Positions 35,487 to 48,858 of a stretch of DNA of 64,000 bases are shown here, in pieces. The translations under genes and the position numbers were made by a program. This DNA comes from Pegea sp. RAD2-039. Its lineage: Eukaryota > Chordata > Thaliacea > Salpida > Salpidae. How positions within the stretch are numbered: the stretch's first letter is position 1; each line of letters starts with the position of its first letter. Where the stretch lies: NCBI GenBank assembly GCA_034620365.1, contig JAQGEQ010000206.1:271504-335503 (forward strand), written 5' to 3'. The notes under the pieces are model-generated. The model ran no database searches, had not been told where the DNA came from, and saw nothing but the letters and a program-made list of their open reading frames with translations.

Positions 35487-38400
35487 TTCAAAACCTGTTC
35501 AAAAATTTAAGAATCTCATTTTTAAAATCATAACTTGTTATTATTAAATGCTTTTAAAAAGATGACTAAATGACCTAAGCTTTTATCTGGAGTAATGATG
35601 CGCTAAGCAAATACTCACTACTGTTTTAATAATTTAAACTGATTAGATCGGTTACTCTCATGAGCTTTTCAGTAAAAGCATTCAAGCTTTTTCTAATTTG
35701 TCAAAGTTATTGTACCAATCTTTTAAAAACTTGTATGACATAAACGCTGACTGGAAAAGATAAACCTGCTATCTCACACAACTTGCCAAAATATGTTTGT
35801 ATGAGCTAAACAACTTGACTTTCTCACAAATACAAATAACAATTTTAAAACTGTTTTTGTTTATAAACAGTCTAACGGAGTTTCTTAGTACATTTTCAAA
35901 ATTTATTTTTGTCTAATGCTATTAAATTTATTTTTGTTTCTAAGAAAAATATTGGCTTGCCATCTGTAAACAAAAAGCTCTTTTACTTAATTTTTCATTT
36001 TAGAATTTTTAGTCTAAAACAACTTTACCAGCCCGTTTCTTAACCCACAAACAACGTTTAAAAAAACTTGCAAAAATAAACTTTACTTCAAGGTTAATAT
36101 GGATTTATATATAATATTCAAGGTTTATATATTAGTAAAATTATTATGTTTGCAAAAAAACATTTGTCAAATCAAATTCTATTGATTTTCAATGCTGATA
36201 AATTAATTTAATTTTATTGTAGATTTTTCTTGACTGTTCAAAGATTAATGATTTGTCTTTAATGCTTCAGTTTGTTTTGAAAAATATTTTTTTCCTCAAA
36301 TCAATTTTTGAAATTTTTGAAATAATTTTAGTTTCAAGCTTTGCATAACTAAAAAGTTTTTTTTTCTGCTAAAGTTTAGCTTATTTAATTTGAAAACTAT
36401 TTAAGTAATCACCATTAATTAAAAAAGCTTATTTCCTATTACCTTTTACATCAAATCTGATAAGCTTCCATCCCACTCAAAATTGAGATAATAATAATTG
36501 ATAAATAACATCTAAAAATAAAATAATTTTACAAACTCCAAATTTAATTTAAAACAAAAAGTATTCTTATCTACTAAAGCTGACAAACATCACAACAATT
36601 TTCAGTTGTTTTTAAAAAGCAGATGCTTTCTTTAGCGTTATTCTGCTTATTAGATATTGAATTATTATAAGATCGACAAAAAAAATTGAAATGTTATGTA
36701 AATAATTTACAAATCTAAAATTGAACTTCTACAAACTAGCACTAGTAAAAAATAGTATTTAAGATGTCATGTAAGATTTATAGGTACATATGTTTCATCC
36801 AAAACAAAAAGAGAAAATGCATAACATAGATTTACTGTGACATAAATAATATGACAGTTACATATCTAAGAATAAATCGAAAAAATATGTATAGTTACTT
36901 AAACGTAGATACTTGTTACGTTTGTTGTCATAATCTTTTGTTACGGGTAGAAACATCTCAAAATCATGATGTAATTGAGCTTATATATTTCAGATGAAAA
37001 CAAAATCATCAATGCAATCTGTAATCACCTTGCTAACTGAAACCGCTTGATTAATAACTGGATGTCTTAGTAATTGAACTTTACTTGAAAAACCACTCAA
37101 ACTTACAACTGAAATTTTTATGAATTAAAACTTTTCTACAAATACAGAGAAAAAATTAAATCACAAATCAATAAAAGAGATATAGTGATCAAAATGGTTC
37201 AAAACTTGTTTTTATGCCAATTCAAAAAGAAACCTTCAATATAAAACACTATTTTTCCATTAACATTATTTTTAAGCTCAAACATTTGAACTGATGTCAG
37301 AGAAAAAGCAGTTAAGAGACTTCAAATAATGAAAAAAATTAAAATATTAAAAAAATAATTTAAACTCGAACTAAATGAAAAAGTTTAAGTAGATAAAAGA
37401 ATTTTATCATTTTTTTAAAAATGTCACTTTTAACCTAAAAGTAAAAATATTTTATCTCGATACAAAATTGCTGCAAAGTTTTACGGTTACTCTTTCTTCA
37501 AAAATAAATTCTCTCATTTGTAAATATTACAAATTAGTAAAAAAATGTTCCAAAAGCTAATTGTTACTCTGCAAGGTTTTATAAAACGAAAAGAGCTGAA
37601 AAATCGATTTAATTTGACTTAGATCAAATTTATTGACGTCAATTTTGTCCATGTTATTTGAGCTTATTACTTCGTCGAATAAAACAATTATGTTAAGTAT
37701 AAAAACATTTTAATTAGATTTTAGCAAAAATTTAAATCAGTTTTTTAACCTAAAATTCAAGCAAAGCACCTAAAAACTATTTAAATGAAACCTTGAGTTT
37801 AAACAAACGAAAGATCTGATTTAAAACATAATTTTAGAAGGTTTCCTCTGTTACTTTATCAATAACTCAGCTGAAAATATAATCAAATGGAAACTTTACA
37901 GATTATATTACAAAAGAAGGTTTGAAAATCAAATTATTAATCCAACTCGACTTGATTTGAAATACTAATAACTAAATTCAATAATTCTTTGGGTAAATGC
38001 TGCATGTAATACTTATATAAGTAATAATCAGCAAGTTTTTTAACCTTAGATTAAGTAAAAAGATTGAGTTACAAACTAGTGTAAAAGCTTTTTGTTACTT
38101 TGATAAATAATTAGCATTTCTTTTCCAGGTGTTTCAATAAAATTCGAATTTAGACAATATTCACAAATCTGCTATAATTTGTAACAATTTTATTTCTTTA
38201 AAACATAAAAATAATCTTCCCAAAGTTGTTAGTTTGCTATTTTTTGTTAAATTTATCTAACTTCAGTTGAGCAGGAAGCTATTAAAAAAGCCATTAAAAT
38301 CTTTCATGTGATAAATTCTGGTTGACGTCATTTTCTTTTTTATTTACTAAAAATTAAATTTAAAATCGATAGCGTGTGCTAATTTTAACTTTTCATATTA

Positions 38401-41400
38401 AATCTAATATATCAATGTTAATTAAATTTAGATATGTTATCTGTTTAAAACGCAGTTTTAGTTAGTTTTTTCCACTAAACAACTTTTTAGAAATTAATCT
38501 AATGTAAATGATAAAAAATATTTTTTGTGTCAAACATAAACATTCAAATTACTTGAATGAGAATATTTTTTCAGTTAAATAATTAATAAATTATATAAAC
38601 GTACTTATCTATTTTACAAACTTTATAAAGTCTGTAAAAGTTTATTTCAAAAAACTGATTGGAAGTTATGAAATATCTCTAACTTGTAAGACGATATTTT
38701 TTAAGTATGCTGCTACAAACAGTTCTTCTTTTACTTTTACTTTTTTTTGATGATCTTTTTTTGCTACGTTTTTTAACTGCTTCCAGCAATACAGATTTTG
38801 TTTACTATCTGAAAAAGGCAACAATAAAACAAAAAAAGCTGTTTAATGCAAAGCTGTCAGACTGTTCAGACTAAAGAGAAAAGTCGGATATAAAGTCGAA
38901 GTTGAAATCAGAAACTGTAAAACAGTTTATAAGCCCATCTATAGGCTAGCAAAAAAATCAAAATAGATTGCGATGGTTTATATACTTCATTAAATTTTTC
39001 AAGTATTTTAAAAAAGAGTTGTTTTTTTTCTCATTAATTTGTCACAGTACACGATGCCATTAAAATATTCATAAGCAATCTTTTACAACAATAATACTTT
39101 TTTAATCTTTTTAAGCTTCATAAACTACGGCTGAAAATCACTGATAAATATTTTATAAATTCAACTTTTTAATTCAGTTTAAAGTAAATAATATAAATTG
39201 ATTTTTTTGAGGTATACCTTAAACTACTAAAGTTATATACCAAATCTTTCAGAAATTTCTATAGTAATTCTCATTTTACTCTCTCTTACATATTAACCAT
39301 TCAATAAGCTGGCCTTTGTCTGCTTTGTTGCTAATTAAATAAAAAAATGTTTCAAACTATTTATCTAAATCTAATTTAATTACAAATCATTACTGAGCAG
39401 CTTCATCTCAATTTCTTTTTATTAATTTGTAAAACTTGTAAGACCATTCTAATTTGAAACATGTTACATAACAATTAAACATTTTACTAGTTGTCAAAAG
39501 CTTAGAAAAAAAGTTACTTTTCTTGAAGTCGTCGCTTATTTACAAGAGCACTTGATATATATTTTTGCTTAAGTCATCAACTCTGTTATGCTAAAATCAA
39601 TCTATACTTTTTTAAGTATGTTATAATTGAAATCTTTTATTTTTTTCAATTTGGAGCAATTCATTTTCAAGAAATATATCTATAAATTTATCTTATTTAA
39701 CGCATGGTTGCAGATGACAACTTCAACTGTTTCTATAGCAAACAAAAACAAAATAATATAAGTAGAAAAATAATGAAAAGGTCTTAAGTATTAAAATTTG
39801 GAATAATTTATATAGAAAGAATTAGAACGCAGAAGAAGTTTGGGAAAATCACATTCTATTTTTTAAACACAATTTTAAAAGAGGTTATAGAAAGCGTTAG
39901 GGTTCGAGAAAAACATTTCAAATTGTGGTTACCCTATTGAAAAATATATTAAAGAAAAGATTAAATTTAAATGATTATCCCCGTGTATTAAAAATTGCAA
40001 TATTCAAAGAAATCATTAAAGTAAAGATGAGAGAAATCATTATAAAATTGTGAATAACAGAACAAGATTGGAGAAAAGGTAGGAGTAAGAATTTTATATT
40101 GAGCTTATTTACAGTTTCAACATTAAAAGAAGGGCTACTTCTAAGAAAAACTATTAAATTTCGTTTTTACGATGATAGCAACTTTTAAATTTTTAATAAT
40201 CTTTATATACGATAAAATGCTTTTGAATAACTACTATTTTTTTTTATGAAATCGAGATTAATTTAAAAATTGATATTATCTATTTTCTAAACTGTAGCTA
40301 TAATTTTTCATAAAATTTTAAAAGAAGAATCAAGCTGCTCATTTCTTGAAATACTACTCAATAAAATACTGTTAAAATCTAATATTTTATGCTTATAAGT
40401 ACTTTTCACACTACAAATAAGTAAAAAGTGATTTAAAAAGATTTAGTTTTAAGCAAAGAGTTTGATAATCTTGCTTTGTAGGAAATTGGAAGACATTTTC
40501 AATGGGTTTTACACTATTGATCGGAAATCTTTAAATCTCATTTCCTTTAGTGACATAATCTTGGCAAGTTTACTTTGTAATAGTAACTCAAACTGGTAAG
40601 ATCTATGGTTCTTATTGATTTGGAAAAGTTGAGTTAGTTATACTGTATAACTTAAATAACTTTTTTAACTTGTAGTAAATGCTTTTATATATTTCATTAA
40701 AGAAATGTATATGATTTTTACTGGTTACAAAACCTGATAATAAAATTAAATTTGTAGAACTACAAATCTAAAATCATATTTTGATTCTAGTTTTGGCGGA
40801 TTAGAAATACATCAATAGCATAAAAAGACTTTGGCTTTTATTATATCTTCTATTAAATCGAAAAAAATCATCAAATTTATGAAACTGATGGTTTAAACCA
40901 TTTCAATATTTCTATTAGTATGTAATTTTAGGTTAAAAATTTGGTTTTAATTCTATAAAGATAGAGTATCTGTTTGTAAATCTTCAAACCAAAAAAATTA
41001 AAGTAACTGCTTTAAGCTAGAGTTCAAAGCCTTTAGCACCCAATTCTAAAACTGATTTATTTTTTTAATTTCATCTCAATTTTATATTAAGTTTATTACC
41101 GATTACAAAACTTATCTTATGAAATACACAAAACCATTTTAAAATGATTCATGTTTCTTAATGGATCTTGTTAAGTAATAATAGAAATAAATGACTTTTG
41201 AAAAGCAAAGGATTAAACTTGTTATAATCATCCAAAATTCTAACACTTTTCTAATCCTTTTGCCTCAAATTTTAAGTTGTATTCAGAGATTTGGCAACAT
41301 TTTAGTGATATGAATTTTGTTACTATCTATTATTGACTTTTATGGTAAACTACCTTAAATTTTATTCATTAAGCTATTTTATCTAATAAAAACAGTTCTT

Positions 41401-42743
41401 GAAAAGAAAGAAACTTACAAACGAAGTAAAGAATATAAACAAATCGCTCTTTGCGTATTTATAAGACACGATTGAATTCTTTTATAAGTGGCTACAAAAA
41501 TTCTAATATTTACAATAAGGATATAATAATGAAATTTATTTAATATATTTATCTGATTTATATATATGATAAGATACAATATTCCTAATATATATAATTA
41601 AAACCTAATTCTATATATATAAATACGTAATATATGATATAATATACACTAAAATTTATAGTGATTGCTTTTTGCTAAGAGTCATGACAGTCTGACAAAA
41701 TTTCGAACTCAATGGTTAGTCTACTGATTATGATATCATTGAAACTAGTGGAATACAATTTCACAAAATTATTAGTTGTTTAAATAAAAAGCTAGAAGTA
41801 AGGTTCCACTGCAAAAAGATTGTAGGAAAAAATACGGTTGGTAGGAATACAAAGCTTAATCTTGTTTTAATAAAACGTAGAATACGTTTTTAATCTTTGA
41901 TTAGTTATAAGTAAGCTTACTGCTGACATTTCTAATTTTGTTGTTTAATTGCAGTTTTGAAATACTCCAAGGTTTGACCTTTGACCTTTTTACTAAAAAT
42001 ATACAATGCTTTTATTTTAGTAGATCTTAATTGCTAAAATTTCTAAACTTTTGTACAAACCTAAAAAATAACTAATTTAACCTCATTGTTCTGACAGACA
42101 TTCTTCTTATAAAAAATTGTTTAATTTTTAAAAATGATTAATTTACATTAATTTTAAAGTCTTTTACTTTTTTCATAAGATTTTTGTATATCTTGAAAAA
42201 CACAATATTTGCCTACCATTCATTTTCCTAAAATCTGTTGTGTTAATTCAACTTCAGACTAATTCAATATAAAGTGTAATAAGTAGTAGTTGAAACACCA
42301 AACAAGTTATTTAGTGGAGTAAGCTCTATTTAGAAAGGTCATCTTTTAATAGAATTAGGCAAGATCAAAATTATTGATTTTTTTAAATCTTTAGTAATAA
42401 ATCACTATTACTTCCGATATCTTACCTATATAAACAACTTATCAGGACTTTGAAACATTAGCATGCGTATTAAATAAAACATCAAAATAACAATCAGTTT
42501 AACAAGAATGAATTACTTGATTTAAACTGTTATTAAAAGCATAAAATCATAAGTCTAAAAAGGCTAAGTATTGTAAAAAGCAGTTGAGTCAAATAAAAGC
42601 AAACAAAATATTTGAGGCATCTTACAATAATAATTTTTCTAAAAACTCTAATTTCAAATAAATCCATTTTTCTTAAGAATAAAGCATTTCAGTTTTAACT
42701 TTAAAAACTAAGAAAAACCAAAAGATAAAAATAAAATATCAAC
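35487..42743. other. Large gene-poor AT-rich region
   Basis: Over 7 kb with no supported gene. Two isolated TGACGTCA copies occur (37634, 38323). A possible single exon at 38684-38808 (minus) is listed separately. Around 41500-41660 the DNA is nearly pure A/T with TATATA runs. I saw no further exon of the receptor family here. Confidence 0.5.
38684..38808 (-). other. Possible isolated exon (lysine-rich), unidentified
   Basis: On the minus strand an acceptor-like TTTTTCAG precedes 125 nt that stay open in one frame (SKQNLYCWKQLKNVAKK, then KSKSKRRTVCSSILKKYRL) and end at a GTTAGA donor-like site. No partner exon was found. Open length in such AT-rich DNA is only mildly surprising, so this is a weak candidate. 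Confidence 0.2.
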
Positions 42744-42859
42744 CTTGCAATAAGTTGTGAGCTTCAGTCTTCTGCTTCTAAATAAGGAACAGATGATACT
42801 TGTATCAAATTATATTCAAAAGAACTCAGTTTTCTGCAATCGCTGACAATGATCTTTGC
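42744..42859 (-). pseudogene. Relic of receptor-family exon 4
   Basis: After an acceptor (AATTCTAG) the minus strand reads AKIIVSDCRKLSSFEY, then IQVSSVPYLEAED and an in-frame TGA. This aligns with exon 4 of the secreted paralogue at 47.5 kb (AKFILSDCRKMSSKEI; VSSVPY). The span to the next plausible donor is 116 nt against 127-133 nt in the intact genes, so the frame is also shifted. No exon 1, 2, 3 or 5 was seen nearby. It is a decayed, partial duplicate. Confidence 0.75.
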
Positions 42860-44849
42860 CTAGAATTAAAAAAGTCACATTATGTAAAACTTCTCAATAC
42901 TAAAATTCCTTACAAATCAATTTTTAGTGCTAATAAAAATTAACTCTAAGATATTAAAACTTATAAGAATATTTAAAGCTTGTAGAAATCAAATAATTTA
43001 AACTCTTTTGTGAGACTTGAAAACATTAAAAGCAGTTTTAAAGCAGTTTAAAAGATAAAAAAATAAAATATTGAAGTACTTAGCTAATTATCCGTAGATT
43101 TTTAAGCGAATTAACATTTCTAAAGACAAAAGAAGTATTAAAGGCTATTATTTTGTTTCGAAAAAATATACATCAAAAAATTGATATAAAACAAGTTTCT
43201 AAAAAGATAGAACAAACCACAAAATTACTTCTACCCTTAAATTATCTCATTTTTAAATTTTATTTCAAAACGATTGCTGAAAATTATAGAAGGTTCTTAT
43301 AGAAGATAATTATTAGAAGATCAAAAGTGTTAAATTTAAATATGATTTTTTAATTTTATAAAATTAATGAAAAAGCTTTGTATCATTGATGAAAGACTTA
43401 GTAATTTTTTTCAATCTATTATGTAAAAGTCGATAAACACAATTTAGTTGATTAATTCATTATTTGAAAACTAAAACTGTTTCCGTAAGAATTTGTAAGA
43501 ATGTTAGATGTTCGACAAATTTTTATTTATAGAAATACTGAAACCTAAATTTATTTCATATTTTGATAAGCGAAAAATCTTTGAAACGTTAAAAATTCAA
43601 TTTTCACGTAATATATTAGATCTTTTCAGAGTTTTGTAGTAAAATTTTCAAATTTTAACCGGCAAAGAATTTCATAAATGTAAGTTAAAAGAAATGTCAA
43701 CAGATATATTATAGTAAATATAGTATAAGTATAGTGAGCTTGCGGGTAATCATATTATTCATATAAAAACTATTCATATAATTTTATGTCAATTGTATGT
43801 TGTCAAAAGTGAAAGCAGTTTTGGGAACTTATCACATAATTTCTGCGTTTATATCAATCTATTATACCATTTTAAATAATAGTTTTAGAATAACTTTCTA
43901 TTTCTAGAGTTGAATGAAGCATTCACTTCATCAATAAACTTATATATCTAATCCAATTAAAATTAAACTGTGAAAAGTTTTTATAAAGTTGGTATCTTTT
44001 CATCCGTATTAACCAAAACTAAAGAGTCCTAATTTGAACACCAAATGTGAAGTTAAAAAAACAAAAAGAGTATAGCTATGCTCAGTTACTTTCCTGACTT
44101 CTTAAATTAGTTGTTTAAACTTCTGAGTTTAAATTTGAGAAATATGAAAGAACATATGTTTACATTTCCGCTAAAAGATATTAATTATGTTTTAATGAAC
44201 TATAATTTCTACCTAGATAACAAATCTTTAAACATTTTGTAATGTACTTATCTCGAAACTAGATTTATCTTTTCCGAAACCACGTAAATGGATAAATATA
44301 TTTTACAAACCCTTTTTAGTTTTACCAAAAAATAGAAATAGAAGATTATTTCTATAGATGTTATGAAATATGTAGAATTTCTCTATGAAAATGCTTAGAA
44401 TTTTTCGGATTTCTCATAACTTTGATATAAAATAAATTTAACCTGCCAAAACGTAGATTACTTTGTTTGTTTTTAGTTATTTCTACTTTCAGGTGAGATT
44501 TCAGATTGTAGATATACTGTAAACCCATATTTATATGAAAGATATATCAAAATTATTGATATTTTCTATCATTTTAAGTTTAGTGATTTCTTTAATGACT
44601 GAAACCTTCTCAGAGGCTAGCCATGAAAGACTAACAGATTCTAATAGAGTGACCACAAATTAGTTTCGAATCTTTATCGCATAGTATAGAAGCGAAAACT
44701 GGACTTTTGATGTAACTTAAATTTACGTATTTACAATTTACCCATTTTTATTCATTAATCAATTTATATAAAAACTCTTCTTTATCTATCTACTGATAAT
44801 ATTTGTTGATTCTTATAAAAGGTTTAATTTGCAATCTTCAGCGTTTTCT
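42860..44849. other. AT-rich stretch, nothing recognised
   Basis: About 2 kb between the exon-4 relic and the SINE-like element. I see no exon, RNA gene or tandem repeat that I can support. Confidence 0.5.
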
Positions 44850-45235
44850 TCTACTGTTATCAGTACAAAATGCTGAAATGAACGAGTAATTAAGGGTTCA
44901 AATCCTATCTCGTTGTCGAAAGTACGCTATAAGGTGCCGTACAACGCCACCTACCGAAGACGAGAAGTATCGTCTCTATTATGTTTAAAAAGTAGTAACC
45001 TTGTAAATCCAGACAGAACATCTGGATTAGGAAGAAGACTCTGCATTACAAAAAACTTGGTTGGTGACCTCAATTAGTCTGGAAGGCAGCTCATCTAAGG
45101 CAGGAATGGTCGTCTTTTGTTAGTGGTCCAATGCATGCCGCTCTCTATTATAGTTGGGGCCAGTTCGTAGGCTGGAAGGAAAATACAGATGTTAGCTTCC
45201 CTATCTCTACTGCTTTTGCTTACGAAACTTGACCT
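44850..45235 (+). mobile_element. tRNA-derived SINE-like element
   Basis: A block of much higher GC than its surroundings. GGGTTCAAATCC at 44894-44905 is a good RNA polymerase III B box, with a degenerate A-box-like word (TTATCAGTAC) about 35 nt upstream, as in a decayed tRNA head. The body (45000-45230) holds GGCAGCTCATCTAAGGCAGG at 45088 onward and ends near GTAGGCTGGAAGGA. I recall similar central words in conserved animal SINE domains but cannot confirm which. It is not an intact tRNA gene, since no cloverleaf can be closed. Confidence 0.55.
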
Positions 45236-46299
45236 ACAAAAAGGTTTTTAAATTTTGCTTTAAATTTAATAGTTCGAAAAAAAAACGTTGTAACCAGCAA
45301 TTGTTGATTTGTTGTTTAAAAGTTAAGTTAAGTTACATACCTTTGATTGAATAAAAACACTGAAAAGTTTTTTTGATATGTTGAATATAAATATTTGAAG
45401 TAATTATAACTTTTTACTTCATAATATCTGAATATATTCATTATGATTGTTTTACATTACCGAGATTTGTATGTTTATACTTTGTTTAGGTGAGAAAACT
45501 GAAAAAAACATTGTGTTGTTTTAAGTTGTGATTTTTTATAATCGTTTGTAAGATTTAGTCAAATTAGAAAAAATTAGACTAAACATTATTAACATATTTT
45601 TATAAACTACTTGATAACTTTTAAAACTTTAAAATAACGTATGCGCCCAGAAATTTAGTTAAAAATAGTTTTCAGTTTAATAACTTGACCAACTAAAAGA
45701 TAAAATTATGGAACTTCGTTAAGAGACACTAAAAAGATTTTGCTAATTATAAAAACTAAGCATTTTAAGTATTTCATTTTTATAACTTAATTAAACTATA
45801 TTAAATTTCTGTGTGAATATTTTTTATAAACTTTTTATGTACTGTAAGTTTTCAGGAATTCAACTTTAACAATTTATGACATAACATTTAACCTACGTTT
45901 ATAATACGAAAAGTTTTTATTTTAAAAATAAGTTTCTGAGAAATTATTCTTGTGGTAAGACTAAAGACTGGAGCTATTTAGAGATATGATTTACAAAAAT
46001 ATTTCATTCATTCATTTGTGAAATTCATTTGTCTATTTTACTCTATGTGTTTGCTTATTTTTGAAGTGAATTTTTTTAAATCTTTATTATTCTTTCAGTG
46101 TAAAGCTTTTAGAAATTAGAACTAATGATCGTTAAAAGTTGATTTTCAAAGAACTTCTTTTATTTTATTTTGATAATTTTATTAAATCTAGCAGATTCAA
46201 TTTTACTTTTATTTCTTCTAAATATAATCAAAATATTAAATTTTTGAATATCGGTGTATTTTTTCTGACCATTCAACAATTGAACTTATTAATGGTTTT
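45236..46299. other. AT-rich stretch, nothing recognised
   Basis: About 1 kb of very AT-rich sequence with no feature I can support. Confidence 0.5.
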
Positions 46300-46790
46300 C
46301 TCCATCAAAACTTCATAGTATAATAAAGATCACAATTTCTCATACATCCTCAGAGGCTTTTCACTAAAAATTAAACCGCTCATCAACTTTAATAATATCC
46401 AGTGGATTAACCAATGTATGGAATTCCCTTCCTGATTCTATTAAAACATTAAAATCTATCATATTTTTTAAAAGATATGCTAACTAGATATTATTTAAAT
46501 AAATGCTTTGACAATTGATATATAACACTGCCAGTTTCCTCACTTTTTTTTATATTTTGCCATATTATATATTTAATTCATAATTTACGTTTTATTCATG
46601 TCTTTATAGTGTTTCCATTCTTTTTGTAATTATTGTTAATTGTAATACTTAAGACCTTTCCATTATTTCTTCCATCATAATACTTGGTTTTTGTTTACTA
46701 CAATAACTATTGAATTTGTCACTTATTTATTGAATAAATAAATAAACGATATATAAATAAATAAATATAATAAATTTTGGATTTTTATAA
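46300..46790 (+). mobile_element. 3' end of a non-LTR retrotransposon (LINE) with AAAT-type tail
   Basis: A plus-strand frame reads NVWNSLPDSIKTLKSIIFFK then RYAN and a stop (about 46410-46490). This is the typical C-terminal end of CR1/L2/RTE-like reverse-transcriptase ORFs. Weaker, frame-shifted homology (KIKPLINFNNIQW) lies just upstream. Roughly 250 bp later comes an (AAAT)n-like tail at about 46730-46785. Such a 5'-truncated copy with a microsatellite tail is the usual form of a dead LINE insertion. Confidence 0.65.
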
Positions 46791-47531
46791 AAATAAAGGA
46801 AAATCTTTTTGAAAATTTGTATAAAAGAAGGAACAAGTTACTTTTAAATTAGATTCTACAGTTTTTTTTCTTCTAATTTATAGGTAGTTATTTAAATTCA
46901 CTTTTAAACAAATCTAGCCAAAATCTGTTTAGTATTTATAATTATTTAAGTGGTTTTCAAACTCTGTAATGATATTTATAACTTTTTATGACAAATAATA
47001 AAAAACTAACTTAGCAACTTATTGTATTGACAAACTATTTACTAATTGGCTCAAATTTTACTTTCTTGTTACTTTTATAGTTTCAATATATTTAAACACT
47101 TGATCCTATATATTTGGTGAATTTTTTTGATCTTTATTTGTAACTAATTGAAATAAAAATTAGTTTTATACTTTGAGTTCAACCTCTACATTTTATTAAT
47201 GAAACATTTTTCTTAGGTAGTTATACAACTTTATTGTCCAACAATTTTTATTAATGAAGATTATTTTAAATTGACCTTTCTGGTATAATTTTATAAACTT
47301 TTATTAAAATTGTTTATACTAATGGGGGCGTTATCTAATGTTTTTTAAAACTAAAAATATTTATTAAAATTTTAAAAGATTTCAGAAATAAGAAAACTTA
47401 TATTTAATTTAAATTAACTTTACTAAAGGTTGATCGAATAAACTTTTCCGAAGAAATTGAAGAATATCTATAGAACAATAACTAACTTATAACCTCAATT
47501 CAATCAAGTTATAGGTTTTAAAAAAAACAAA
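46791..47531. other. Intergenic stretch 5' of the first secreted paralogue
   Basis: About 740 bp of AT-rich DNA holding the presumed promoter of the gene at 47532. No specific site identified. Confidence 0.45.
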
Positions 47532-48858
47532 ATGAAAGATTCAAGGAGACACTTAATGATATCGCTGGCTTATATCATCCTCGCTTTTTCACAGCTGGCA
47601 GCTTCTTTAAAAGTCTTCAGATGCTCTTTATGTGAAGAAGAAAGAGATGAAAACTCTTGCTATGCACAACGTAAGTTAAATTTATTTACAAAGTACTATT
47701 AAAGGAAGGGTAACTGTATATACACATACTGACAAAACGTAAGCCAATATTAAGGTTACATACAGTTATTCACTTTGTTCTAAATAAATTTAATTTCAAA
47801 TTGTACAAATTCTATTTAAAATTTGTTTAGATTATCATACCCTCAATAAACTTAAAAGTGATTTTCAAAATATGTCTAGTTTCTAGTTATTTTTTTATCT
47901 AGTAAACTAATTTACATTCTTGATAATAAGAAGAATAAAAAAAAATTTGTAGAATGGTCTCTTGGTCTTTCTAAAGAAGTCTTTAATGATCCTAATAATC
48001 TTCCTCCCTTACCAACTAATTGCTCAATATCTTTCAATTTGAAGCCAGCACCTAACCATCCTGGATTGAAAGATCCTTATGCAACTTACAGCTTTGTATT
48101 TCCAAGTTAGTAGTTGAGCTACTTAAACAAGTTTGAAGAATTTCAACAAACTTCTATCTATTACTTCCTGAAAATTGTTTGAAAGAGTTTTGTTAACTTT
48201 CGGAACTAGTTTGAAATATTTTACTTTGATAAAAAATATTTGTTTATTTACTAAATATTCTTATTATATTTCAGAAACAAACAAAAGCAAAAAGCCCAAA
48301 TATTTTTTTGTTATGTACACCTTTGACGGATTTGGATATTATTATAGAATAAATTTACCAAGCTCTTATAAATATTGGAGTGAAGATGTTGGTAACACCA
48401 TTCAGTTGAACAAAAAATGTTAAACTTTATTTATACCTAAATATCTTTAGTATCTTAGTGATCAATTGCATCATCTCCTTTTTTAAATTGAAAATATTTT
48501 TTTTAAATTAAGGCAAAGTTCATTCTAAGCGATTGTAGAAAAATGAGTTCTAAAGAAATCCACTATCTCCGAGTGTCGTCTGTTCCTTATATCAAGCAAG
48601 ATGGCTTACCAGAAGCTTGTAAAGTTTACAAATTATCGCTAGGTTATTTTTTTCACAACTTTGTTTTAAATCATGTTTCAATCATGAAAAATTTGTTGGT
48701 TTTACATACTAACAATACAAAATGAAACATGTTTAGAAAAATATATTAAAAATATTTTACAAGAATTCAAGTTAATCGTAATTTGCTTTATAGGTTGCTG
48801 CTCCAAAAATCCTGATGAGCAACTAGCTGCTTGTAGATACTACAGATGTAGGAACTAA
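47532..48858 (+). CDS. Secreted paralogue of the SEFIR receptor ectodomain (copy A)
   Basis: Exons 47532-47670, 47953-48105, 48275-48387, 48513-48642, 48794-48858; 600 nt, 199 aa. The signal peptide (MISLAYIILAFSQLAAS) is followed by LKVFRCSLCEEERDENSCYA, CSISFNLKPAPNHPGLKD, YTFDGFGYYYRINLP and KFILSDCRKMSSKE. Each matches the receptor gene at 33-35 kb, and exons 1 and 3 have identical lengths (139 and 113 nt). Exon 5 (CCSKNPDEQLAACRYYRC) matches receptor exon 5 (CCLRNPKKQLAVCRYFSC), but instead of splicing on to the linker, membrane and SEFIR exons it runs into RN and TAA. The product should be a soluble, cysteine-bearing extracellular protein. Role as a decoy receptor or free effector is inference. 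Confidence 0.82.

Noticed and set aside
41500-41660. TATATA-rich block as a regulatory or tandem repeat
   Set aside because: Irregular A/T low-complexity sequence without a consistent repeat unit.
44894-44905. Intact tRNA gene
   Set aside because: A B box is present but no acceptor stem, anticodon loop or good A box can be formed; SINE origin fits better.
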